Positions 44,765-53,255 of a stretch of 64,000 nucleotides of DNA are shown here, one piece after another. The stretch spans positions 310,001-374,000 of the forward strand of contig NZ_QPMH01000002.1 in NCBI RefSeq assembly GCF_003344765.1, read 5' to 3'. The position numbers and the translations under genes were made by a program. The notes beneath the pieces were generated by a model. That model saw nothing but the letters and a program-made list of their open reading frames with translations, made no database searches and had not been told where the DNA came from. This DNA is from Ferruginivarius sediminum (GTDB lineage Bacteria > Pseudomonadota > Alphaproteobacteria > Kiloniellales > Rhodovibrionaceae). Within the stretch, counting starts at the first letter, position 1; each line of letters opens with the position of its first letter.

Positions 44765-46918
44765 CTAGCCGGCCCGCGCCGTGTCAATCGCATCCAGCAC
44801 GGCCGACTTCGTCAGTATTTCCGGCAGCGCGATTCCCTTGGGCGCGTTCGGGCCGTACACGACGTTGAAGGGAATGCCATAGCGCCCGAAGCTGGCCAGG
44901 TATTCCGCGATCTCGTCGCTTGGCCGGGTCCAGTCGCCGCGCATGCGTACCACGTCCTTGCCGTCCAGTCTTGCCTGCACAGTCTCCGTATTGATGACGG
45001 CGGCCTTGTTGACCTTGCAGGTGATGCACCAATCCGCCGTCACATCCACGAAGACCACCTTGCCGGCGTCGACCATGTCTTGGATTCTCGTGCGGTCGAG
45101 CGTCTGCCAATCGGACGCGGCCGTCTGCTTCGCCGGCTGCGGCGCCGAGCCGAGACCCGGCGGCGCGGCAAAGGCCGCGGCCCCGATAACCGCGACGAGG
45201 ATCGGCACCGCCCGCCGCAACTGTCCGGGGGCCAGGCCCTTGAGGCCGAGCACCGCGATGAGCGCCGCCATCAGGCCACCGACGGCGCCGGCGGCGAGCG
45301 TGCCGTCCTGCGCCGCCAGCACGGTCAGCAGCCATACCGCCGTGCCCGCCAGCGCAAGCCCCAGGACCTTCTTGACGGTCAGCATCCAGCGTCCCGGCCT
45401 TGGCATGCGCGCGGCCACCGACGGGACGGCGGCTACGGCCAGATAGGGCAGGGCAAGGCCGATTCCCAGTGCGATGAAGATCGCCAGGATCTCGATGGCC
45501 CCGCGCGACAGGGCGAAGGCGATGGCGGTGCCCAGGAACGGCGCGGAGCACGGCGTTGCCAGCAGTGTCGCCAGCGCGCCGGTCAGGAAGTGACCGGCCA
45601 TCCCCTCGTGCCCCTGATGTTGGCCGCCGAGCGAATCGGCGATGAAGCGCGGCAGCGGAATCTCGAAGAAGCCGAACAGGTTGCAGGCGAACAGCGTCAC
45701 CACTAGCGTCAGGCCGACCAGGAACGCCGGATGTTGGAACTGCATGCCCCAGCCGACGGCCGCGCCTGCCGATTTCAGCGCGATGGCCCCGCCGGCGAGG
45801 ACCAGGAACGAGACAAGGATGCCCGCCGCCGAAGCGAGGAAGCTTGCCCGGACGTGACCCAGTTCCCGGCCGCCGTGCCCGACCACCTTCAACAGCTTGA
45901 GCGAGAGGACCGGCAGGACGCAGGGCATCAGGTTGAGGATCAGCCCCCCCAGCACGGCAAGGCCGAGCATGCCCGCCAGGCGAAGCAGGCCATCGCCGCT
46001 GTCCTCGCCGAGGCCCGGCAGCAGTGCGCCGCCGGCGCCGATGTCGCCGGTCCGCAGCGCGATGTCCCTTTCCAGCCCGCGCTCCCCGTCGAAAACGGTG
46101 ACGGTCACCTGCCGGCCTTCCAGCTTGCCTTCGGCGGTGGGATCCGCCTGGATCGGCAGGTCCAGCACGGCGCGCTTGCCGCCGTCCTTCAGTGCGACGA
46201 TGGGCTTGCCGAAGGCATAGCCGTCCGCGCCCTCGACCACGGCGTCGGGTGCGTCGAACGGCTCGGCTGTGCTGGTCACGGCCAATGAGAGGACTGGGGT
46301 TTCGTCCCCGTCGGACAGGGCGGCTTCGTCCAGAGACAGGCCGCTTCCGGCACCGTCACCGGGCACGCGGGCGCGGAACCGGTCGATGAGGTAGGCGTGC
46401 TCCGAGGGCTGCGCCGAATCGGGCGGCAGCGTCACCGAGAGCTGCGCCTTCCGGGGGATGCAGATCTCCTCGCACGTCAGGTAATCGACGCTGGCGTTCA
46501 GTGTGACGCCTTCGCCGGCGCGTTCGACGCGTGCGACAATCGGAAGCACCACCTCGCCGCCATAACCGAAGGTCTGCAGGCCGAACAGCTCGAACCGATG
46601 CGGCACCGGCCAGCGCAGATTTGCTTCCGCCAGATTCTTCGAACCGCTCCAATCCACCTTCGGTGGGTAACCCGCCTCGCCCGGCGAGCGCCAGTAGATC
46701 TTCCACCCGGGCTCAAGCTGGAAGTGCAGGCCCAGGCGCAGGGTTTCCCGCTCTCCGACGCCGCTGGAAGCCGAGATCAGACGCATGCGCCCGTTCTCGT
46801 GCGCCGCCCAGTCGCTGGCCGTGGCGCCATCGCCCCCCGCTGCCTGGGGCTGCGCTAATACAACCAGTGATAGAAAGATCGCTGACAGGGCAGCTATGGC
46901 GTAGCGACGCAGCATCAT
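44765..46918 (-). CDS. DsbD/ScsB-like thiol:disulfide interchange protein
   Basis: Transfers reducing power from cytoplasmic thioredoxin to the periplasm. The 717-residue precursor has a signal peptide (MMLRRYAIAALSAIFLSLVV...). An N-terminal DsbD-alpha-like beta domain with CEEICIP comes next, then an eight-helix membrane domain with MPCVLPVLSLKLLK and ATPCSAPFLG carrying the paired cysteines. The C-terminal thioredoxin domain has WCITCK. The long N domain resembles ScsB, linked to copper tolerance. The start at 46918 gives the signal peptide directly; an ATG at 46969 would add 17 residues. Confidence 0.92.
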   Translation of the reverse strand: MMLRRYAIAALSAIFLSLVVLAQPQAAGGDGATASDWAAHENGRMRLISASSGVGERETLRLGLHFQLEPGWKIYWRSPGEAGYPPKVDWSGSKNLAEANLRWPVPHRFELFGLQTFGYGGEVVLPIVARVERAGEGVTLNASVDYLTCEEICIPRKAQLSVTLPPDSAQPSEHAYLIDRFRARVPGDGAGSGLSLDEAALSDGDETPVLSLAVTSTAEPFDAPDAVVEGADGYAFGKPIVALKDGGKRAVLDLPIQADPTAEGKLEGRQVTVTVFDGERGLERDIALRTGDIGAGGALLPGLGEDSGDGLLRLAGMLGLAVLGGLILNLMPCVLPVLSLKLLKVVGHGGRELGHVRASFLASAAGILVSFLVLAGGAIALKSAGAAVGWGMQFQHPAFLVGLTLVVTLFACNLFGFFEIPLPRFIADSLGGQHQGHEGMAGHFLTGALATLLATPCSAPFLGTAIAFALSRGAIEILAIFIALGIGLALPYLAVAAVPSVAARMPRPGRWMLTVKKVLGLALAGTAVWLLTVLAAQDGTLAAGAVGGLMAALIAVLGLKGLAPGQLRRAVPILVAVIGAAAFAAPPGLGSAPQPAKQTAASDWQTLDRTRIQDMVDAGKVVFVDVTADWCITCKVNKAAVINTETVQARLDGKDVVRMRGDWTRPSDEIAEYLASFGRYGIPFNVVYGPNAPKGIALPEILTKSAVLDAIDTARAG

Positions 46919-47074
46919 TCCGACATCTCGTACATTCGATCCGCCAGGGGCGTTAATATCATCGGCCATGCACCCTATATAGCAATTCAAGGTGACATGT
47001 CCGCAGTCACATTCCCGTGGCTGGTCCTGTTAGGTTGCGACTTATCGCGACAGGTGTAAAGTGGGTGTCTCGAT

Positions 47075-47644
47075 ATGACGGATGAGCAACACACCTCTCT
47101 GGCGGGACAGCTTCTGGTCGCCATGCCCAACATGAGCGATCCGCGCTTCTCGCGTTCCGTGATTTATGTATGCGCCCACGATGAGGAGGGCGCAATCGGG
47201 TTAGTCGTCAACAAGCTGATGGGGTCTTTGACGTTCCATGAGCTGTTGGAGCAGGTTGGCATCGAGACCGGCCAGACGGCGGAGGAGATACGGGTCCACT
47301 TCGGCGGGCCGGTGGAGCGTGGGCGCGGGTTCGTCCTGCACTCGTCGGACTACGTGAAGTCGGGCTCGATGCAGGTGGACGAAACGGTCGCTCTCACGGC
47401 GACCATCGACATCCTGCGCGACATCGCCGACGGCCGTGGGCCGCGGCGCAGCCTGCTGGCCCTTGGCTATGCTGGCTGGGGACCGGGGCAGCTCGATTCG
47501 GAGATCCAGGCAAACGGCTGGCTGAACGTCGATGCCGACGAAGGCCTGGTATTCGACGAGAACCTGGATGCGAAGTGGGAGCAGGCCATCGGCAAGCTCG
47601 GCTTCGATCCCAGCAGCCTGTCCGGCGAAGCTGGCCACGCCTGA
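47075..47644 (+). CDS. YqgE/AlgH family protein (UPF0301)
   Basis: Conserved protein of unclear biochemical role. The 189-residue product begins SLAGQLLVAMPNMSDPRFSRSVIYVCAHDEEGAIGLVVNK, the family signature. HFGGPVERGRGFVLHS and LALGYAGWGPGQLDSEI follow. Divergent from the DsbD-like gene; convergent with the GNAT gene. Confidence 0.94.
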   Translation: MTDEQHTSLAGQLLVAMPNMSDPRFSRSVIYVCAHDEEGAIGLVVNKLMGSLTFHELLEQVGIETGQTAEEIRVHFGGPVERGRGFVLHSSDYVKSGSMQVDETVALTATIDILRDIADGRGPRRSLLALGYAGWGPGQLDSEIQANGWLNVDADEGLVFDENLDAKWEQAIGKLGFDPSSLSGEAGHA

Positions 47645-47672
47645 AGCGCGCGCCGTCCGCGGGCGCCCTTCG

Positions 47673-48311
47673 TCAGCCGACCTCGCGGCGGCGACTGTCG
47701 CCGTCCGCCGCGATCGCGCCCGCGTCGATGCCCCATTGGTCCGTGCGCAGGACGGCGAACAGCACGTGATCGCGCCAGACGCCGTTGATGCGCAGGTATT
47801 CCCGCGCATATCCCTCTTCAGTGAAGCCGACCTTGCGCAATAAGCCTTGCGAGGCCTCGTTGCTGGGCAGGCAGGCGGCCTCGATCCGGTGCAGGCCAAT
47901 CGTGGTGAAGCCGAAGTTCAGGACCGCCGTCAGGGCTTCGGACATATAGCCGTGGCGCGCATAGGGCGCGCCGATCCAGTAGCCGAGGCTGGCCGATTGC
48001 GCCACGCCCCGGCGCACGTTGCTCATCGAGATGCCGCCCACCAGCGCCCGGTCGCTCTTCCGGAAGATCAGGAAGTTGTAGCCGTGGCCGTCCCGCATCT
48101 CCGTCAGGTACTGGTTCAGGCGCCTGCGGAACGCGCCGCGCGACAGGGCATCCGCCGGCCATGTCGGCTCCCACGGGGTCAGGAACTGCCGGCTGTGCTC
48201 GCGCAGGCGGGCCCACTCGCGCCAGTCGCCCGGCCGGGCCGGGCGCAGGCGCACGCGCCCGTAACTTAGCGTCGGGCCGCGGTCGGGAGGCAGGCGCAAC
48301 CAGGAAAGCAT
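47673..48311 (-). CDS. GNAT N-acetyltransferase, RimJ-like
   Basis: Probable protein N-terminal or small-molecule acetyltransferase. The 212-residue protein has LRPARPGDWREWARLREHSRQFLTPWEP at the start, then LGYWIGAPYARHGYMSEAL, the acetyl-CoA-binding loop, and HRIEAACLPSNEASQGLLRKVGF, the RimJ/RimL hallmark. Directly behind the M16 peptidase gene (19 bases), an arrangement common in alphaproteobacteria. Substrate unknown. Confidence 0.9.
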   Translation of the reverse strand: MLSWLRLPPDRGPTLSYGRVRLRPARPGDWREWARLREHSRQFLTPWEPTWPADALSRGAFRRRLNQYLTEMRDGHGYNFLIFRKSDRALVGGISMSNVRRGVAQSASLGYWIGAPYARHGYMSEALTAVLNFGFTTIGLHRIEAACLPSNEASQGLLRKVGFTEEGYAREYLRINGVWRDHVLFAVLRTDQWGIDAGAIAADGDSRRREVG

Positions 48312-48330
48312 GGGCCGGTGAACAACGAAA

Positions 48331-49590
48331 TCATGCCGCGAAGCGTCGAACGACGGTATCGAAGGATTCGACCCGGTCAATCGGGCCGATGCTGGTAAGC
48401 GTCGGCCGGCTGCCGGCCAGACGTTCGGCCAGTGCCTGGACCTGCGGCATGTCGACCGCTTCGATGGCGGCGACGATCTCTTCCGGCGACAGCGGCCGGC
48501 CATGGATCAGCAGGTGACTGGCAAGCTGCTCGCAGCGCCCGCCAGTGCTTTCCCGGCCCATCAGGATGCTGGCCTTGAGCTGGGCCCGCGCGCGCTCCAT
48601 CTCCGCGTCCCCGACCTCGCGGGCGACGGCGGCGATCTCGTCACACACGGCCGGCAGCAGTTCCGCCACCTCGCTCTCGCCCGTGCCGGCATAAACGCCG
48701 AACAGGCCGCTGTCACTGGCGGCGGCATGGAAGGCGAAGATATTGTAGACGAGGCCGCGCTCCTCGCGCACCTTCTGGAACAGACGCGAGGACAGGCCCC
48801 CTCCAAGCAGCGTCGACAGCACGGCGCAGGCATAATAGTCGTCGTCCAGATAGCCCACACCCGGCATGCCTAAAATGACGTGCACCTGCTCCAGGTCGCG
48901 GCGCTCACGGAAATCGCCGCCCGAGTAGCGGGCCGTCTCCACCGGCGCGGCGGTGGCCTGCGGCAGCTCCGCGAAGGCATCCGCCACCATATCGACGAAG
49001 CGCTCGTGCTCGATATTGCCCGAGGCGGCCACGACCATCCGCTGGGCGCCGTAATGCCGGCGCATGTAGGAAATCATATCGTCGCGTCCCAGGGTCTGCA
49101 CGATCTCGGAGCGGCCGAGGACCGGACGGCCGATGCCCTGCTCGGGATAGGCCGTCTCCTGGAAGTGGTCGAAAATGATGTCGTCCGGCGTGTCGTGCGC
49201 CTGGCCGATCTCCTGAAGGATCACCTGTCGCTCCCGGCGCAGTTCCTCTTCGCTGAAGCGAGGATGGAGCAGGATATCGGAGATGATGTCGAGCGCGAGC
49301 GGCGCGTGCTCCTTCAGGACCTTGGCGTAGTAGGCCGTGGTCTCGCGGCCGGTATAGGCATTCAGGTAGCCGCCCACGGCCTCGATCTCCTCGGCAATGT
49401 CGCGGGCGCTGCGCTTTGCGGTGCCCTTGAACGCCATGTGCTCCAGCAGGTGGGCGACGCCGTTCATCTCCGAAGGCTCCTGGCGCGTGCCGACGCCAAC
49501 GAAGGCGCCGAGCGCCACGGTCTCGACGTGCGGCATGGTATCCGTCGCGACGGTCAGCCCATTGTCCAGGCGTGTCACCTGCACGGTCAT
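48331..49590 (-). CDS. M16 family zinc peptidase (processing-peptidase-like)
   Basis: Insulinase-family metallopeptidase of 419 residues, related to the mitochondrial processing peptidase beta subunit. The inverted zinc motif HLLEH is at 47-51 in NGVAHLLEHMAFKGT. EIEAVGGYLNAYTGRETTAYYAKVL and a C-terminal GRCEQLASHLL segment complete the pattern. No signal peptide, so cytosolic. In the order thrC, M16 peptidase, GNAT on the minus strand. Confidence 0.94.
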   Translation of the reverse strand: MTVQVTRLDNGLTVATDTMPHVETVALGAFVGVGTRQEPSEMNGVAHLLEHMAFKGTAKRSARDIAEEIEAVGGYLNAYTGRETTAYYAKVLKEHAPLALDIISDILLHPRFSEEELRRERQVILQEIGQAHDTPDDIIFDHFQETAYPEQGIGRPVLGRSEIVQTLGRDDMISYMRRHYGAQRMVVAASGNIEHERFVDMVADAFAELPQATAAPVETARYSGGDFRERRDLEQVHVILGMPGVGYLDDDYYACAVLSTLLGGGLSSRLFQKVREERGLVYNIFAFHAAASDSGLFGVYAGTGESEVAELLPAVCDEIAAVAREVGDAEMERARAQLKASILMGRESTGGRCEQLASHLLIHGRPLSPEEIVAAIEAVDMPQVQALAERLAGSRPTLTSIGPIDRVESFDTVVRRFAA

Positions 49591-49663
49591 GCTGGCGTAT
49601 CCTCTTTCCTTGAATGCGATCCTATCAAATGGTGCGTCCCCCGCCGCACGTCATCGCCCCCGC

Positions 49664-51076
49664 TCAAGCGCTCGGCGCGCGCTCGCCCGCCCGGCTGTGC
49701 GCGCGCACGTACGCCTCGACTTCGGCAAGGTCGTTCGGCAGCGCGGTGCAACGTTCGGGGCGCTCGTACAGGTCGGCCAGCCGTTCCGGCAGGGCCGGCC
49801 GCTCGCCCGTCGCGGCTTCGACGGCATCGGGAAACTTGGCCGGATGCGCGGTCGCCAGCGATATCAGTGGCACGTCGCTCTTGCCGTGAAGCTCGCGCCC
49901 GGCGGCGATGCCGATGGCGCTGTGCGGATCTACCAGCAGGCCCGTCTCCCGGCGCACGCGCGCGATTTCCGCCCTGGTCCGCGCGTCGTCATATCGCGCG
50001 CCCGAGAAGGTCTCAAGCGCTCTCTCCAGTCGGGACCGCTCCACGGCGAAGCGTCCGCTCTGCTTGAAGCGCTCCATCTCCCGCGCCACCGCCGCGCCGT
50101 CGCCGTCCAGCAGGTCGAAGAGCAGCCGCTCGAAATTGCTGGAAACCTGGATGTCCATCGACGGCGACAACGTTGGGATGACGCCCTGCGCTTCCATCGC
50201 CCCGGTTTCGAAGAAGCGGGTCAGGATGTCGTTGCTGTTCGAGCCGACGATCAGCCGTTCCACCGGCAGGCCCATGCGCTTGGCCGCATAGCCGGCGAAG
50301 ACGTTGCCGAAGTTGCCGGTCGGTACCGAGAACGCGACGCGCCGGTGCGGCGCGCCCAGCGCGACGGCGGCGGTCACGTAATAGACGATCTGCGCCAGGA
50401 TGCGTGCGAAGTTGATGGAGTTCACCGCCGCCAGCCTCTGCTGGTCGCGAAAGGCGGGGTCGTTGAACATCGCCTTCACCAGCGCCTGGCAGTCGTCGAA
50501 GGTGCCCTCGACCGCGATGTTGTGGACGTTCGCGGCCTCCACCGTCGTCATCTGCCGGCGCTGCACCTCTGAAACGCGGCCCTTCGGGTGCAGGATGAAG
50601 ATGTCCACGCGCTCGCGGTCCCGGCACGCCTCGATCGCCGCAGATCCGGTGTCGCCGGAGGTCGCGCCGACGATGGTGATGCGCTCGCCGCGCCTGGCCA
50701 GGACGTGATCGAACAGCTCGCCCAGAAGCTGCAGCGCCACGTCCTTGAAGGCAAGCGTCGGCCCGTGGAAAAGCTCCAGCAGCCACCGCCCCTCGTCGAG
50801 CTGGACCAGCGGGCAGGTCCCGGTGCGCGCGAAGCTTGAATAGGCACGCGCCGTCAGGTCGTCCAGCGCTTCCGCCGCGCAGGACTCCGCCAGGAACGGG
50901 CGCATGACCGCCGCCGCCACCTCGGCGTAGGGCCGTCCCGCGAAGCCCGCCAGCTCTTCCGGTGACAGCGTTGGCCATTCCTCGGGCAGGTAGAGGCCCC
51001 CGTCGCGGGCCAGCCCGGCAAGCAGGACGTCGTCGAAGGACAGGCGGGGCGCCTGGCCGCGTGTGGAAACGTAACG
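49664..51076 (-). CDS. thrC: Threonine synthase
   Basis: PLP enzyme converting O-phosphohomoserine to threonine. The 470-residue protein contains the PLP lysine (Lys112) in HGPTLAFKDVALQLLG, IVGATSGDTGSAAIEA and the SNSNDILTRFF motif, matching the long alphaproteobacterial and yeast-type ThrC. Start GTG at 51076 (VRYVSTRGQAPRLSFDDVLL) with GGAGA upstream gives the normal N terminus; a longer frame adds an unconserved extension. Divergent from the toxin-antitoxin operon. Confidence 0.96.
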   Translation of the reverse strand, partial: RYVSTRGQAPRLSFDDVLLAGLARDGGLYLPEEWPTLSPEELAGFAGRPYAEVAAAVMRPFLAESCAAEALDDLTARAYSSFARTGTCPLVQLDEGRWLLELFHGPTLAFKDVALQLLGELFDHVLARRGERITIVGATSGDTGSAAIEACRDRERVDIFILHPKGRVSEVQRRQMTTVEAANVHNIAVEGTFDDCQALVKAMFNDPAFRDQQRLAAVNSINFARILAQIVYYVTAAVALGAPHRRVAFSVPTGNFGNVFAGYAAKRMGLPVERLIVGSNSNDILTRFFETGAMEAQGVIPTLSPSMDIQVSSNFERLLFDLLDGDGAAVAREMERFKQSGRFAVERSRLERALETFSGARYDDARTRAEIARVRRETGLLVDPHSAIGIAAGRELHGKSDVPLISLATAHPAKFPDAVEAATGERPALPERLADLYERPERCTALPNDLAEVEAYVRAHSRAGERAPSA

Positions 51077-51212
51077 CACGGTTCTCCGGTCTTTCGCCGC
51101 TGAGGACAGAAGCGGCACTCTAGCCCGGTGTGCGGCCCCTGAGCAATCCGCCGCGGGGAGTTACGCGCCTGCATCGTGGACAGCAGGGATGATCCGGCTT
51201 GCGTTGTTGAAA

Positions 51213-51241
51213 TTGCCATTTGGCATAAGACAGCATATATT
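51213..51241 (+). promoter_or_regulatory. Sigma-70-type promoter of the toxin-antitoxin operon
   Basis: TTGCCA (51213-51218), 17-base spacer, TATATT (51236-51241): five of six matches in each hexamer. The predicted start of transcription is about 51247, giving an 18-base leader before the ATG at 51265, with AGGAGG at 51253-51258 as ribosome-binding site. Confidence 0.75.
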
Positions 51242-51252
51242 TGCCGTATGAC
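51214..51252 (+). promoter_or_regulatory. Operator candidate overlapping the toxin-antitoxin promoter
   Basis: Inverted repeat TGCCA-TT-TGGCA (51214-51225) overlaps the -35 element. A related direct repeat GGCATAAGAC (51222-51231) / GCCGTATGAC (51243-51252) is spaced 21 bases, about two helical turns. Fits autorepression by the Xre-type antitoxin; inference. Confidence 0.5.
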
Positions 51253-51264
51253 AGGAGGCGCGCA

Positions 51265-51681
51265 ATGCCGGAATTGCGACTGATCCACACGGCGGAGGAT
51301 GTTCCGCCCGTCGCCGAGCCGAGCGACGCCGAGGCGGCCGCGATGGCCCGCGCCGCCGTGAAGCTGTTCGATCGGTGGGGCGTCAGCGACCACGAAGCCA
51401 CCGTGCTCCTGGGCGGTATCTCGCTCAGAACCTATGCCCGCTGGAAGGCGGGGCGGTTCGGCCGTATCGGCCGTGACCTGCGCACGCGGCTATCCAATCT
51501 GATGGGCATCCACAAGGCGCTGCGCATCGTCTTTGCCGACAAGGAGCGCGCCTATGCCTGGGTCAAGCGCCCGAACGCGGCGTTCGGCGGCCGCTCGGCG
51601 CTCCAAGTCATGCTGGGCGGCGAGATCACCGATCTGATGCGCGTCAGGCATTATCTGGACGCCGAACGGGGTGGCTGGTGA
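51265..51681 (+). CDS. Xre/MbcA/ParS-type antitoxin (DUF2384)
   Basis: DNA-binding antitoxin of the RES-Xre class. The 138-residue protein has an Xre-like helix-turn-helix (DHEATVLLGGISLRTYARWKAG, about residues 50-72). The DUF2384 part follows, with KALRIVFADKERAYAWVKRPN, AFGGRSALQVMLGG and MRVRHYLDAERGGW. The C terminus of such antitoxins plugs the toxin active site. Overlaps the toxin gene by four bases (GTGA). Excellent AGGAGG ribosome-binding site decides the ATG at 51265. Confidence 0.93.
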   Translation: MPELRLIHTAEDVPPVAEPSDAEAAAMARAAVKLFDRWGVSDHEATVLLGGISLRTYARWKAGRFGRIGRDLRTRLSNLMGIHKALRIVFADKERAYAWVKRPNAAFGGRSALQVMLGGEITDLMRVRHYLDAERGGW

Positions 51682-52388
51682 GCCTGCCGGACCCGCCGCT
51701 GCGCCGGGTCGCCTGGCCGAAAACTCACCGCATCATCCGCTCGCGCTTCCCGCCCATCGATCTGTTCGAGGATATAGCCGACCCGGCCGACTGGCCCTTG
51801 ATCGCCGCCGGGGAGGCAAGGACCAACCCGCGCCTGTCGGAGAGCGTCGGCAACTTGGACCTCGTGCCGCCGGAGCGGCGTGTCGGCGGGGCCGGCGCGT
51901 CTTGGGTGATGGCGCCCTTCGTGCACGTCTCGACCGACCGGCCAGGGCGCTTCACGGACGGCACGTGGGGCGTTTATTCCGCCGGCGATCGCTTCGAGGT
52001 CGCCCTGTTTGAGACGGTCTATCACCACGGCCGCTTCATGGCCCGCACGGCGGAGCCGCCGGGCTGGACATCGGAGTTCCGGGAACTGATCGGGTCCATC
52101 GACGCGGAGTTGCATGACCTTCGTGGCGACAGCATCTTCACACCTTGCCTGGATCCGGACGATTACAGCCGTTCGCAGTCGCTCGCCCGCCGGCTGCGTC
52201 AGGAGGGGGCCGACGGGGTCGTCTATCCCAGCGTGCGCTATCCCGATGGCGACTGCATCGCCGCGTTCTGGCCGGATGTCGTCACCGTCCCCACGCAGGG
52301 CCGGCATCTGGCCTATCACTGGAACGGCGGGCGCGTGGACAGGATCAAAGATGCCTCCGCCGGCCTCGTCTATGCCGTCGAGCCCTGA
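51678..52388 (+). CDS. RES-domain toxin (NAD+-degrading type)
   Basis: Toxin of the RES family; characterised members such as MbcT break down NAD+. The 236-residue protein shows the eponymous conserved residues: Arg21 or Arg23 (HRIIRSRFP), Glu112 (ALFETVYHHGRF) and Ser185 (VVYPSVR), with RRLRQEGADGVVYPS typical of the fold. Start GTG overlaps the antitoxin stop. All key residues are present, so the toxin is probably active. The order antitoxin-toxin is standard. Confidence 0.93.
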   Translation: MSLPDPPLRRVAWPKTHRIIRSRFPPIDLFEDIADPADWPLIAAGEARTNPRLSESVGNLDLVPPERRVGGAGASWVMAPFVHVSTDRPGRFTDGTWGVYSAGDRFEVALFETVYHHGRFMARTAEPPGWTSEFRELIGSIDAELHDLRGDSIFTPCLDPDDYSRSQSLARRLRQEGADGVVYPSVRYPDGDCIAAFWPDVVTVPTQGRHLAYHWNGGRVDRIKDASAGLVYAVEP

Positions 52389-52407
52389 GGACGGCCGAGT
52401 ATCCGTC

Positions 52408-53136
52408 TTAGAGCCGCTGGCCGCCCTGCAGGGGTGAGAAGCGCACCGAGAGCACCTGCCGGCGCCTGACCTCTCCGTCCGGTCCCTTGCGGATCACGGT
52501 GAGTTCCTGCGCATCGTCGAGCGGGCCCAGCGGCAGGACCAGGCGCCCGCCGGGCGCGAGCTGTTTCATCAATGGGTCGGGCACATGGTCCAGCGCCTCC
52601 TTGACCAGGATCACGTCATAGGGCGCGCCCTCGGGCCAGCCATAATAGCCGTCGCCGATATGTGTCTCGACGTTGCCGGCACGTGCGCGGGCAAGGTGGA
52701 TGCGGGCCTCGTCGGCGATCTCCGGCACGACCTCCACGCTGACGACCTTTTCGGCCAGCCTTGCGATCACCGCGGCGTGGTAGCCCGCTCCGGTGCCGGT
52801 TTCGAAGACGCGGTCGCTTGGCTGGATGTCGGCCAGATGGGTCATCAGCGCGACCAGATAGGGCGAGGCGAGATTCTGTCCGTAACCGAGCGGCAGCGGT
52901 GTCGGCAGGTAGGCGAAGGGTTGCAGCGGCCCCGGTACGAACAGGTGGCGCGGCACGCTTGCCATCGCGTCGAGCACGCGCTCGTCGATCTCCTCCACGC
53001 CGGTCAAGGGTGCCGCCGCCTCGGTCTGCGCGGCGATGCCCAACAGCATCTGTTGCCGTGCCTCGGCGAACTCGTCCGCCGACGCTTGCGGTGCGGCCCA
53101 GAGCACCGCAGCGGCCAGCACGATCCATCGCAGCAT
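52408..53136 (-). CDS. Protein-L-isoaspartate O-methyltransferase family, with signal peptide
   Basis: AdoMet-dependent PIMT-type protein of 242 residues. Motifs: VPRHLFVPGPLQPFAYLPTPLPLGYGQNLASPYLVALMTHL and the AdoMet loop VFETGTGAGYHAAVIARLA. The N terminus (MLRWIVLAAAVLWAAPQASADE) is a convincing Sec signal peptide, unlike cytosolic Pcm, so it may act in the periplasm, where AdoMet is not expected. ATG at 53136 has GGAGGG five bases upstream. It may repair damaged proteins or have a different function. Confidence 0.88.
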   Translation of the reverse strand: MLRWIVLAAAVLWAAPQASADEFAEARQQMLLGIAAQTEAAAPLTGVEEIDERVLDAMASVPRHLFVPGPLQPFAYLPTPLPLGYGQNLASPYLVALMTHLADIQPSDRVFETGTGAGYHAAVIARLAEKVVSVEVVPEIADEARIHLARARAGNVETHIGDGYYGWPEGAPYDVILVKEALDHVPDPLMKQLAPGGRLVLPLGPLDDAQELTVIRKGPDGEVRRRQVLSVRFSPLQGGQRL

Positions 53137-53255
53137 CACGGCCCTCCGTTGGCTGCGCGCGCCCGCCGTTCAGTCTAACCGGGATCGCTTCCCGCGCCGA
53201 GTCGCTTCCGATCGATCATGGTCATCACGGGGTTCTTGCGCCTATATAGGTCCGC

